Source: Staphylococcus carnosus (lineage in GTDB: Bacteria; Bacillota; Bacilli; Staphylococcales; Staphylococcaceae). From it: a stretch of DNA of 64,000 nucleotides. Below the pieces are notes generated by a model. It did not search any database, had not been told where the DNA came from, and saw only the letters and a list, made by a program, of their open reading frames with translations. Each line of letters begins with the position of its first letter. Position 1 is the first letter of the stretch. The stretch covers positions 2,418,001 to 2,482,000 of the forward strand of contig NZ_UHCT01000001.1 of the NCBI RefSeq assembly GCF_900458435.1, given 5' to 3'. Shown here one piece after another: positions 55,537-63,581 of this stretch. The position numbers and the translations under genes were made by a program.

Positions 55537-55827
55537 ATGAAAATCCATATAACAGACGATGCTTTAAAATGGTTTAAAGAAGAAGTTGATTTAGAACCAG
55601 GAGGCAAAATTAATTTCTTTGTTCAAACATATGGAAGCAGCAAGTTGCATGACAACTTCACATTAGGATTTAAATTCGATCCGAATGACAAAAATGCTTC
55701 CGCTGAAACTACAGTTGAAGATATCAGCTTTTATGTCAATGAATCAGATGAATGGTTCTTCAAAGGTTTTGACTTATATATCGAATATGATGCACAAAAA
55801 GACGAAATTGATTATGATTTCAAATAA
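55537..55827 (+). CDS. HesB-like (IscA fold) protein without cysteines, copy 1
   Basis: This 96-residue protein begins MKIHITDDALKWFKEEVDLE and contains the IscA-like core (GGKINFFVQTYG and FYVNESDEWFFKGFDLYIEY). The three cysteines with which A-type carriers bind Fe-S are absent, so it cannot act as a classical carrier. The start is at 55537 behind AAGGAGG. A close paralogue lies 0.9 kb downstream, with a Nudix gene on the other strand between them. Confidence 0.85.
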   Translation: MKIHITDDALKWFKEEVDLEPGGKINFFVQTYGSSKLHDNFTLGFKFDPNDKNASAETTVEDISFYVNESDEWFFKGFDLYIEYDAQKDEIDYDFK

Positions 55828-55833
55828 AAATAT

Positions 55834-55905
55834 AAGGATATGGACGATGTGTACTGCCCCCCGAAAGTTCAACTTTTGGGGGCACTACAATGGTCACATA
55901 TCCTT
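55834..55905. terminator. Nested hairpin between convergent genes
   Basis: TGCCCCC and GGGGGCA with GAAAG/CTTTT form a strong inner hairpin (55855-55884). AAGGATATG and CATATCCTT form an outer one, followed by TTTTTATGTTTTT. It ends HesB copy 1 and overlaps the 3' end of the Nudix gene. Confidence 0.6.
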
Positions 55906-56262
55906 TTTATGTTTTTCAATCCATTTTAAAACTGTTGGTGCAATTTTCTCTGTATCCTTCTTGTCTACCCAACCTAAATCTGTGATTTCAGAAGCTGGAC
56001 GAAGCGTTTCCCAATCAACTTCACAAAGCACGCGGTAACAGTTCAACTCTGTTTCTTCATTTTTTTGCGGATATGCCGGACCAATTACCGTATCAATGTA
56101 TTCAAGTTCTGAAGGTATGAGGTCAAGATTCAATTCCTCTGAGATTTCACGAATGAGCGCATCAATTTTACCTCCTGGAAAATAATATTTCGCACGGTGA
56201 TGCGCTTGTACTAAAAGTATTTGCTTCTCAGTTTCTGCTACCAAACATACACAACGTATCAT
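55894..56262 (-). CDS. Nudix hydrolase family protein with a shortened Nudix box
   Basis: This 122-residue protein shows the Nudix fold (RCVCLVAETEKQILLVQAHH, KYYFPGGKID and ALIREISEELNLDL). The Nudix box GX5EX7REUXEEXGU is incomplete. Only seven residues separate the second glycine of PGG from the RE pair instead of about 14, so the loop with the first glutamate is missing. The later metal-binding glutamates (REISEEL) remain. Activity is doubtful. It is convergent with HesB copy 1. Confidence 0.8.
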   Translation of the reverse strand: MIRCVCLVAETEKQILLVQAHHRAKYYFPGGKIDALIREISEELNLDLIPSELEYIDTVIGPAYPQKNEETELNCYRVLCEVDWETLRPASEITDLGWVDKKDTEKIAPTVLKWIEKHKKDM

Positions 56263-56431
56263 GAAAAACGGCTCCCCTTTTTTCTTAATGATTATTTCCT
56301 AATAGTATATCAAATTTTATATCTGCTTTGACGTAAATCTGCTATAATCAAATTGGATAGTGATTTAATTCATAATCTAGCTGATATATTATTTAAATTA
56401 CATCACGAAAAACATCTAGGAGGAATATAAT

Positions 56432-56728
56432 ATGAAAATCGAAGTAACAGATCAAGCTTTAAAATGGTTTAGAGATGAATTGGACTTAGAACCAGGAGAT
56501 AAAATTAATTTCTATGTACAAACTTATGTACACACAGGATTACACGAACATTTTACAACTGCTTTCAAGATTGAACCTCATGATAATAATGCATCAGCAT
56601 CAGTTACTATTGATAGAATTACTTTTTATATTAATGAATCAGATGAATGGTTCTTTAAAGGTCTTGATCTATTGGTTGAATATAATCCAGAAACTGATGA
56701 AATTGAATATAAAAACACACAATTATAA
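56432..56728 (+). CDS. HesB-like (IscA fold) protein without cysteines, copy 2
   Basis: This 98-residue paralogue of the protein at 55537 is more than half identical by eye (ALKWF, DELDLEPGDKINFYVQTY, FYINESDEWFFKGLDL). It too lacks all cysteines. SD AGGAGGA precedes the ATG, and a terminator follows. The local duplication flanks a Nudix gene. Confidence 0.85.
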   Translation: MKIEVTDQALKWFRDELDLEPGDKINFYVQTYVHTGLHEHFTTAFKIEPHDNNASASVTIDRITFYINESDEWFFKGLDLLVEYNPETDEIEYKNTQL

Positions 56729-56735
56729 ATTAATC

Positions 56736-56764
56736 AGAATGCTGAGTTCTCAGCATTCTTTTTT
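56736..56764 (+). terminator. Terminator after HesB copy 2
   Basis: AGAATGCTGAG and CTCAGCATTCT with a two-base loop, then five T. Confidence 0.9.
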
Positions 56765-56768
56765 ACGC

Positions 56769-56800
56769 AAAAAAGCCAGAGGTCCTAAAACCTCCGGCTT
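56769..56800 (-). terminator. Terminator after the autolysin gene
   Basis: AAGCCGGAGGT and ACCTCTGGCTT (one G-T pair) followed by TTTTTT on the minus strand. Confidence 0.9.
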
Positions 56801-56832
56801 GCTAGAAAGATTTATTATTATATCTGCACAGA

Positions 56833-57846
56833 TTAATGAATGTAATTGAAGTAGCCTTTTTGGCTTGCTGGAATTGTACGATATGTTAATATACCGGGGC
56901 TGCTTGTATAATTCATTTCTGAAATCAAAATACTTCCATCCCCATTTATACGCTCAACAAATGCTACATGACCATAGTATCCAGCATCCGACTGTAAAAT
57001 TGAACCTACTGTCGCATTATGATCGACAGTATAGCCGTCAGCACGTGCACCATCGTCCCAGTTATTCGCATTCCACCAGTAAGTGCTGATACCTTTACCG
57101 ATTTGTGCTCGACGATTAAATGCATGCCATGTACATTGTCCCCAATCGTACAAGTTTGAATGATTAAATACAGGTGTATAATAACCGCCTGTTCCTGTAG
57201 ATGCTGCTGGTGATGGTGAATTTGTCACTGTTGCAGTAGATCCTGTTACTTTTAATTTTTGGCCAGGGAAAATCAAGAAACTATTTAAACCATTCAAGTT
57301 CATGATATTTTGATATGTTGTATTATATTTAGAGGCAATCAAAGACAATGAATCACCAGGTTGAACAGTATATGTTGAACTTGTCGCTGTTGTAGTTGTT
57401 TGCGTTCTAGTTGTTGAAGTATTTGAAGATGCTGGTGCTGTTCCAGACACTTTCAATACTTGACCTGGATGAATTAAGAAACTATTCAGGCCGTTCAACT
57501 TCATAATATTTTGATATGATGTCCCATATTTAGAAGCAATAAGTGATAAAGAATCACCTGCTCTCACAGTATACGTTGAGCCGCCTGAAACAGCTGAACT
57601 GTTTGATGTATTGCGACTCGTTGACGCGCTTGAACCAGAAACCTTAAGAACTTGGTTTGGGAAAATCAAGTTAGAGTTTAGGTTATTAAGTGATTTTAAA
57701 TTCGCGATAGACGTATTGTGACGTTGTGCGATAGACCATAATGAGTCCCCGCTTTGAACTCTATATGTTGCTGCATCAGCAGCTCCTGCAGTAGCTATCG
57801 CAGAAACCGCTCCTGTTCCGATAACAGCAGCTATAATTTTCTTTTG
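56833..57846 (-). CDS. sle1: N-acetylmuramoyl-L-alanine amidase, Sle1/Aaa-like autolysin
   Basis: This 337-residue secreted protein has a signal peptide ([20 protein letters not shown]), three LysM domains (each with the form [20 protein letters not shown]; about residues 26-70, 90-133 and 160-203) separated by Ser/Thr linkers, and a C-terminal CHAP domain with the catalytic Cys in [11 protein letters not shown] and His in YYGHVAFVE. It splits daughter cells at the septum. The start codon is TTG at 57846 with a perfect AGGAGG seven bases upstream; a longer frame would bury that SD. Confidence 0.93.
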   Translation of the reverse strand, partial: QKKIIAAVIGTGAVSAIATAGAADAATYRVQSGDSLWSIAQRHNTSIANLKSLNNLNSNLIFPNQVLKVSGSSASTSRNTSNSSAVSGGSTYTVRAGDSLSLIASKYGTSYQNIMKLNGLNSFLIHPGQVLKVSGTAPASSNTSTTRTQTTTTATSSTYTVQPGDSLSLIASKYNTTYQNIMNLNGLNSFLIFPGQKLKVTGSTATVTNSPSPAASTGTGGYYTPVFNHSNLYDWGQCTWHAFNRRAQIGKGISTYWWNANNWDDGARADGYTVDHNATVGSILQSDAGYYGHVAFVERINGDGSILISEMNYTSSPGILTYRTIPASQKGYFNYIH

Positions 57847-58316
57847 CAATGGAATGCCTCCTGACAATTTTATATTCTATCTATCAGTGATATAGTTCAT
57901 TTATATCTTTGCCCTTGAATGATGAACGCACTGATAATCATCTCTCTTTTCCACCTATACACTTAATTATTATACACATTGTTAGCTCACTTAATATGTT
58001 TATTAGATGACAAGTATATTACAATTCGTTTTTTTCTTTTAAAAAATGAATATAGTAAGCGTTTTCATTTTTGGTATATAAGGCTTAACCACACTGCCTG
58101 TCGAAATAATTCCAAGCTTTTCAAGCGCATGATAAACATTCTTTTTTCTTTGTTATTTTAATTTCAATACCTCTCTCCTATATTTTTGTTAAATTTTACA
58201 AAAAGCATACCTTTTATTAACAACAGTATTGTTAAAATAAAATTATACAATTTCTCTAATACAACATTAGATATATGAAGAAAATTGTATAGCAATAAAA
58301 TATTAGGAGGACACTC
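57847..58316. other. Divergent promoter region between the autolysin and nucleotidase genes
   Basis: On the minus strand a TATAAT lies at 57974-57969, and about 33 bases upstream of it TGTAAT-N5-TGTCAT (58023-58007), one base off the WalR box TGTWAH-N5-TGTWAH. sle1 is in the WalKR regulon of S. aureus. On the plus side the inverted repeat TTAACAACAGTATTGTTAA (58217-58235) lies about 80 bases before the nucleotidase gene. No gene is seen. Confidence 0.4.
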
Positions 58317-61001
58317 ATGCATAAGACACTACTTAAAACGTTGTTTTTTGTTTTAGCTTTCTTTGTATTATTCCATGTTTCAGCTTTCGCAGCAGAAATT
58401 CCTGCTAAAACTGCAAATCAAGCAACTGTCGAAAACACTGCTGAACCACCCCAACAAAACACAGTTCAGACAACTGCAACAACGGATTCAAAAAGCAATA
58501 CTGATTCGACACAGACAGGAACGTCAGATGGCCAAACACATGCAACACCATCTGCGCCTTCAACAACCTCTTCAAAAGCATTAGTTGCTACTTCTGACAA
58601 TAATGGTACTCAATCAGCAACAACAGATACCACAAATCCAACTATTGCTAATAAAGATGTACAAACAGAAGGCAATAACGCTTTATCTCAAGAGAAGAAC
58701 ACAGCTGCAACACAATTAAAAGCACCGCAGCCAAACCAACAAGCAGTAGGCCAACAGACAGCAAAAGCGCAGTCTGCTCCTTCTGCAAATCAGGTTCAAA
58801 CACAACAATTGTCAGCTCCCGCTTCACAACAACCTGCAGCATCTTCAAATCAAGCTGCTGAGACACCTGCACAAACACAACAGGCACCTCAACAAGCAAA
58901 GATTCTGCATACCAACGATATGCACGGCCGTATTTTAGGTGAAGATGGACGTGTCATCGGAATGTCTAAATTGAAGACAATTAAAGAACAAGAGCATCCA
59001 GATTTAATGTTGGATTCCGGAGATGCTTTCCAAGGTCTGCCAATTTCAAATAATACAAAAGGTGCTGATATGGCTAAGGCGATGAATAGTGTCGGTTACG
59101 ATGCAATGGCAGTCGGCAATCATGAATTCGATTTTGGTTTAGATCAAGCGGTAAAATACAAAGATCAATTAAATTTCCCGATTCTTTCAACGAATACATA
59201 TAAGGATAATAAATTGCTTTTTGACCCTTATACAATCGTGAAGAAAAATGGTATCCGTTACGGCATTGTAGGTGTGACAACACCTGAAACAGCAGTAAAA
59301 ACACATCCTGACAACATTAAAGGGGTAACATTCACTGACCCTATACCGGCAGTACAAAATACTTTGAATCAAATGAATAACCAAGCTGATATCTTTATTG
59401 TTTTATCACACTTAGGTGTAGATCCATCTACCCAAACAGCTTGGCGTGGAGATACATTGGCAAATACATTAGCACAAGATCCGCTCTTTAAAGACAAAGA
59501 AATTTTTGTATTAGATGGCCATTCACATACGGTTATCCAAAATGGAAAAATAAATCAAAATACATTACTCGCACAAACTGGAACAGCATTAGAAAATATT
59601 GGCAAAATAACTTTCGATTATACAAACGGTAAAGTTGAAAATGTTCATGATTCATTAATTAATGTGAAAGATACAGCAGATGTACAACCTGATGCTGAAT
59701 TACAAAAAATGATGGATGAAGCAAAAGCAAAGTTTGATAATCAAGTTTCAGAAGTTGTAATCCCAAATAACCCTATACAATTTGAAGGTGAACGTGACGA
59801 CGTACGTTCTCATGAAACCAATTTAGGCGATGCGATAACAGATGCAATGGAAGCATACAGCCAAAATGGATTTTCTCACCCAGCCGACTTTGCAGTTACA
59901 AATGGCGGAGGTATCCGTGCTTCGATTGAGAAAGGCAAAGATGTCACTTTAGGTGATATCATCACAGTTTTACCATTCGGTAATACAATCTCTCAAATTC
60001 AAGTTAAAGGTACAAATGTCCAAAAGATGTTCGAACATAGCTTAAGTGCACCTGTTCAAGATGGAAAATTAGGTGCAAACGGCGGTTTCTTGCATATTTC
60101 AAAATCGATTCGTGTTTATTATGATATGAATAAAGCACCAGGCTCACGTGTATTAAAAATTGAAGTTTTGAATAAGCAGACAAATCAATTTGAAGCCTTA
60201 GATCCTGAACGCACATATTATATGACAACAAATGATTTCACTGCTTCTGGTGGTGACGGTTACGATATGTTGGGCGGCCCACGTGAAGAAGGTGTTTCTT
60301 TAGATAAAGTTTTTGCAGATTACTTAAAACAAGCAGATTTATCACAATATGCATCGAATGATGCCAGCCGTATCATTAATGGAAAGCCTCCTGTCGCAGA
60401 AACTGGAGACAAATCAGAATCAAATACAGTTGATAACAAAACAAATAATGATACTAAAGTGGATTCATCAGAAAATACGCTGATTAACAACCCTAATGAA
60501 GCAGCTGTCGGAGAAGAAGTTGTTTCAAACAATAGTAATAGCACGCTTATAGAAGATGATAAAAACGTATCGCACAACGACATGGTTGCAGAAGGCGCAA
60601 TGATTGATAACAATACTGCAATCAACCAACTTGCAGTAATACACAGCAGCTTGCCAGAAAAAGATAATAACCAAACTGATAACAGTGTTTATAGTAACAA
60701 CATCAACCAAAACAATGCACCGACAGCAAACACTCAATATCATGATATGTCAGACATCAAGTATACTAATGCTTTCAGTGATACTAAAGCACCGGCAGCA
60801 GAACCCGCAAAACAAACACAACAATATGTTGCAAACAGCAAAGTAATTGCGTTCTCATCTCAACAAAAGCAACATAAAAATAGTGAATTGCCAAATTCAG
60901 GACACTCTGAACCTCACAATTCACCTATCATTCCAATATCACTTATCTTATTAGGGGCTGGTACATTGTACTATAACCGTAAAAAAGATGCAGCAGCTTA
61001 A
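58317..61001 (+). CDS. Cell-wall-anchored 5'-nucleotidase, AdsA-like
   Basis: The 894-residue precursor has a signal peptide (to about residue 25), a Gln/Thr/Ala-rich stretch to about 190, a metallophosphatase domain (ILHTNDMHGRI at 196, AVGNHEFDFG, DGHSHTVI) and the 5'-nucleotidase C-terminal domain (TNGGGIRASI, FTASGGDGYDML). A 160-residue Asn-rich spacer and the sorting signal follow: LPNSG at 858-862, hydrophobic helix, YNRKK. S. aureus AdsA makes immunosuppressive adenosine; the same reaction is likely. LPNSG departs from LPXTG. SD AGGAGGA precedes the ATG. Confidence 0.9.
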   Translation: MHKTLLKTLFFVLAFFVLFHVSAFAAEIPAKTANQATVENTAEPPQQNTVQTTATTDSKSNTDSTQTGTSDGQTHATPSAPSTTSSKALVATSDNNGTQSATTDTTNPTIANKDVQTEGNNALSQEKNTAATQLKAPQPNQQAVGQQTAKAQSAPSANQVQTQQLSAPASQQPAASSNQAAETPAQTQQAPQQAKILHTNDMHGRILGEDGRVIGMSKLKTIKEQEHPDLMLDSGDAFQGLPISNNTKGADMAKAMNSVGYDAMAVGNHEFDFGLDQAVKYKDQLNFPILSTNTYKDNKLLFDPYTIVKKNGIRYGIVGVTTPETAVKTHPDNIKGVTFTDPIPAVQNTLNQMNNQADIFIVLSHLGVDPSTQTAWRGDTLANTLAQDPLFKDKEIFVLDGHSHTVIQNGKINQNTLLAQTGTALENIGKITFDYTNGKVENVHDSLINVKDTADVQPDAELQKMMDEAKAKFDNQVSEVVIPNNPIQFEGERDDVRSHETNLGDAITDAMEAYSQNGFSHPADFAVTNGGGIRASIEKGKDVTLGDIITVLPFGNTISQIQVKGTNVQKMFEHSLSAPVQDGKLGANGGFLHISKSIRVYYDMNKAPGSRVLKIEVLNKQTNQFEALDPERTYYMTTNDFTASGGDGYDMLGGPREEGVSLDKVFADYLKQADLSQYASNDASRIINGKPPVAETGDKSESNTVDNKTNNDTKVDSSENTLINNPNEAAVGEEVVSNNSNSTLIEDDKNVSHNDMVAEGAMIDNNTAINQLAVIHSSLPEKDNNQTDNSVYSNNINQNNAPTANTQYHDMSDIKYTNAFSDTKAPAAEPAKQTQQYVANSKVIAFSSQQKQHKNSELPNSGHSEPHNSPIIPISLILLGAGTLYYNRKKDAAA

Positions 61002-61017
61002 CATCAGCACGCTAATG

Positions 61018-61060
61018 CAAGCGGATCTCTTTCTTCATATGGGATTTGCTTGTGTTTTTA
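61018..61060 (+). terminator. Terminator after the nucleotidase gene
   Basis: CAAGCGGATC and GATTTGCTTG (two G-T pairs) form a ten-base-pair stem, followed by TGTTTTTAATTTG. Confidence 0.7.
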
Positions 61061-61081
61061 ATTTGTTCACTATTCAACATC

Positions 61082-61870
61082 TTAGGTATCAAATGTCGAA
61101 ATTTTCATCTTAGGAATTCCAAAATATTTTGAAAGAAACGTTTCATAATTGCCAGCATTAACATCTAAAATTGTTTTCTTCCCTTCAGATAAAACTGTAA
61201 GATGTCGTTCTGTCATTGTATGACGTCCTGCTTCAGTCGCTTTAGTAATAAGCAGCCCTTTTACAAATGGTGATTTAGGATTGTGCTGATTAAAATCAAT
61301 GCCTTTTGCAAAATCATCCAGTGTTTTCGGCTCATACAATGCGCGATACTGAATTTTCCATTCATCTTCAGTTTCCGACCATTTTTCCACATCATAATGT
61401 GCTTCATCTACGAACACTACTCTGTAATCCCCTATTACATCATGCATCCCCTTTTTCGGGCAATCATGTAACAGAAGTGCAAATTTAGGCATATCTCCAA
61501 AACCAATATCAACGACATATTCTACTTTATCGATTGTCACAATTAATGACATATGCGAACCTTCTAACGCCCAACCATTCGGACTCATAACTGTTGCAGA
61601 CATCGCTTCTGCTTTAAATCCTTTATACTCTAAATAATGTTTGAAAAAATAATTCATTTCATAACAGAAACCTCCACGATGCTCATCCACTACTTTGTGC
61701 ATCATCGCATCATCTGTTAATGCTAATGGCCAACCATTTTGAACATTGATATCTTCAAAAGGTACATGCAGCATATAATGGCGAATCAAATGGTTAAGCG
61801 TAGTTAAATCCACAGCTTCTTTTCCTATTTCCACCTCTAAATACTGATCTAATCTTTGAAAATCAGCCAT
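61082..61870 (-). CDS. Arylamine N-acetyltransferase
   Basis: This 262-residue NAT-family protein has the complete catalytic triad: Cys69 in HRGGFCYEMNYFF, His106 in EGSHMSLIV and Asp121 in VVDIGFGDMP. It begins MADFQRLDQYLEVEIG. NATs move acetyl from acetyl-CoA to arylamines and hydrazines. The natural substrate in staphylococci is unknown. A good SD (AGGAGGCG) precedes the ATG. Confidence 0.93.
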   Translation of the reverse strand: MADFQRLDQYLEVEIGKEAVDLTTLNHLIRHYMLHVPFEDINVQNGWPLALTDDAMMHKVVDEHRGGFCYEMNYFFKHYLEYKGFKAEAMSATVMSPNGWALEGSHMSLIVTIDKVEYVVDIGFGDMPKFALLLHDCPKKGMHDVIGDYRVVFVDEAHYDVEKWSETEDEWKIQYRALYEPKTLDDFAKGIDFNQHNPKSPFVKGLLITKATEAGRHTMTERHLTVLSEGKKTILDVNAGNYETFLSKYFGIPKMKISTFDT

Positions 61871-61977
61871 TTCAACGCCTCCTTTCTTTCACTATATCAT
61901 GGACAAACGAGAACACGATAAGAAGGAATCTTATGACTTCTGTTAAATTAAATATTACAATATATTTAAAAGGCATA

Positions 61978-62006
61978 TTGGACGAAAAACATGGATGTAT
62001 TAAAAT
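61978..62006 (+). promoter_or_regulatory. Promoter of the TetR gene
   Basis: TTGGAC, a 17-base spacer and TAAAAT, 30 bases in front of the start codon. Confidence 0.5.
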
Positions 62007-62036
62007 AAAACTATAAAAAGAAAGGGTGGAACAGGC

Positions 62037-62570
62037 ATGGACAAAAGTAAAAAGCGTGCAGATTTATTACAAGCAGCGATTGATATTGTAAATGAACAAG
62101 GGACTAATTATCTGACATTAGATGCCGTTGCCAAAAGAGCAGGTGTAAGCAAAGGCGGCCTATTGTATCATTTCGAAAGTAAACAGGCATTGATTCAAGG
62201 ACTTGTTGACTATGCAAATACGCAATATCGTGAAAATGTAGATAAAAATATTAGAGAATCTGAAGATTCAGGTGCACTTTTGCGCGGATATATTGAAGCA
62301 ACCAGAAAACATCGCGATGAAAACGCAGCAGTGACTTCAGCAATATTAGCAGCTCACAGTAATAACAAAGCCCTTCTCTCTCCATTACAAGAAACATATC
62401 AAGAATGGCAATCTGACATTGCTTCTGACCAACAAGATAACGTAGATGCCACAATTATACGCTTAGCGATTGATGGTTTATGGTTGTCAGAAATATTTGG
62501 ATTGGATGCAATTGATGAGAAAACACGTGAAGCCGTATTAGATCGATTAATTGAATATACACGTAAATAA
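62037..62570 (+). CDS. TetR family transcriptional regulator
   Basis: This 177-residue protein has an N-terminal TetR helix-turn-helix (LTLDAVAKRAGVSKGGLLYH) and a helical C-terminal domain. It lies just upstream of, and in the same direction as, the BKACE/dehydrogenase operon. A TACC-N8-GGTA inverted repeat fills the spacer of that operon's promoter, so it is the probable repressor. The inducer is likely carnitine or a CoA-ester derived from it, by inference only. SD AAAGGGTGG. Confidence 0.9.
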   Translation: MDKSKKRADLLQAAIDIVNEQGTNYLTLDAVAKRAGVSKGGLLYHFESKQALIQGLVDYANTQYRENVDKNIRESEDSGALLRGYIEATRKHRDENAAVTSAILAAHSNNKALLSPLQETYQEWQSDIASDQQDNVDATIIRLAIDGLWLSEIFGLDAIDEKTREAVLDRLIEYTRK

Positions 62571-62574
62571 TAAG

Positions 62575-62611
62575 CTTGTTTTGGTTCTTTCCAAAACAAG
62601 TTTTATTTTTG
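62575..62611 (+). terminator. Terminator after the TetR gene
   Basis: CTTGTTTTGG and CCAAAACAAG with a six-base loop, then TTTTATTTTT. Confidence 0.9.
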
Positions 62612-62613
62612 GG

Positions 62614-62642
62614 TTGAAAAAATACCGTCCAGTTGGTACACT
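62614..62642 (+). promoter_or_regulatory. Promoter and TetR-type operator of the BKACE operon
   Basis: TTGAAA, a 17-base spacer and TACACT. The spacer holds TACCGTCCAGTTGGTA (62623-62638), an inverted repeat (TACC/GGTA) with the ACCGTCCAGT look of known TetR-family operators. A bound repressor would cover both promoter elements. Confidence 0.65.
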
Positions 62643-62689
62643 ACTTAACGTTGAAAAAAAATCAATTGGTTGAGGAGGCAAATTCAATA

Positions 62690-63580
62690 ATGAAAAAAGT
62701 AATGTTAACTGCAGCAATTACAGGTGCAGGCGATACAACTGAAAAAAATAAGAGCGTGCCTGTCACACCTGAAGAAATGGCAGATTCAGCTATAAAATGT
62801 GCACGTGCAGGCGCTACTGTTGTGCACTTACATGCACGTGATCCTGAAACTGGCGGTATCAGTCACGATACAGAAATGTTCCGTGAAGCAGTACGCTTAA
62901 TTCGTGAAGCAGAAGAAGATATTGTTATTAATATTACATCTGGGGGCGGCGGTGATTTTATCCCGAACCAAGCAGACCCTTATACAGCAGGTGAAGGTTC
63001 TGATATGCAGACACCTGCAGAACGTCACGAACCAATCGGTGCATTACTTCCTGAAATGTGCACTTTAGATTGTGGCAGTACAAACTTTGGAGATATGGTA
63101 TATATCAGTCCAGCAGACTGGTTGCGTGAACAAGCGAAACTAGTTCAAGAAGCAGGCGTCAAACCAGAATTAGAATGCTTCGACAGCGGTCATATCCGCT
63201 TCGCTAGACAATTAATCGAAGAGGGACTAATTGACGGCGAGCCTATGTTCCAATTCTGTTTAGGTATTCCGTGGGGTGCAGATAACGACCCTGAAACAAT
63301 TGAATATTTCAAGACACGTTTACCTGAAAATGCTCACTGGTCAGGTTTCGGCATTGGCATAATGCAATTACCTACTGTTGAAGAAGTAGCAAAACGCGGC
63401 GGAAATGTACGTGTTGGTTTAGAAGACAACATTTATCTTTCTAAAGGTGTTAAAGCAACAAATGAACAACTTGTTGAAAAAGCAGTAGAAATTTTAAAAG
63501 ACCTTGATATTGAGCCAATGACACCTGTAGAAGCACGTGAGAAATATAACTTAAGAGACCCCAAAGGAGGACAAAACTAA
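62690..63580 (+). CDS. BKACE family 3-keto acid cleavage enzyme (probable 3-dehydrocarnitine:acetyl-CoA trimethylamine transferase)
   Basis: This 296-residue TIM-barrel protein of the former DUF849/Kce family has MLTAAITGAGDTTEKN, the zinc-binding VVHLHARDPETGG, INITSGGGGDF, ECFDSGHIRF and NVRVGLEDNIYLSKG. BKACE enzymes cleave a beta-keto acid with acetyl-CoA into acetoacetate and a CoA ester. The following gene encodes a carnitine-dehydrogenase-like enzyme that would produce 3-dehydrocarnitine, so betainyl-CoA is the likely product. The start at 62690 follows GAGGAGGC; an upstream in-frame start would overlap the promoter. Confidence 0.88.
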   Translation: MKKVMLTAAITGAGDTTEKNKSVPVTPEEMADSAIKCARAGATVVHLHARDPETGGISHDTEMFREAVRLIREAEEDIVINITSGGGGDFIPNQADPYTAGEGSDMQTPAERHEPIGALLPEMCTLDCGSTNFGDMVYISPADWLREQAKLVQEAGVKPELECFDSGHIRFARQLIEEGLIDGEPMFQFCLGIPWGADNDPETIEYFKTRLPENAHWSGFGIGIMQLPTVEEVAKRGGNVRVGLEDNIYLSKGVKATNEQLVEKAVEILKDLDIEPMTPVEAREKYNLRDPKGGQN

Positions 63581-63581
63581 A

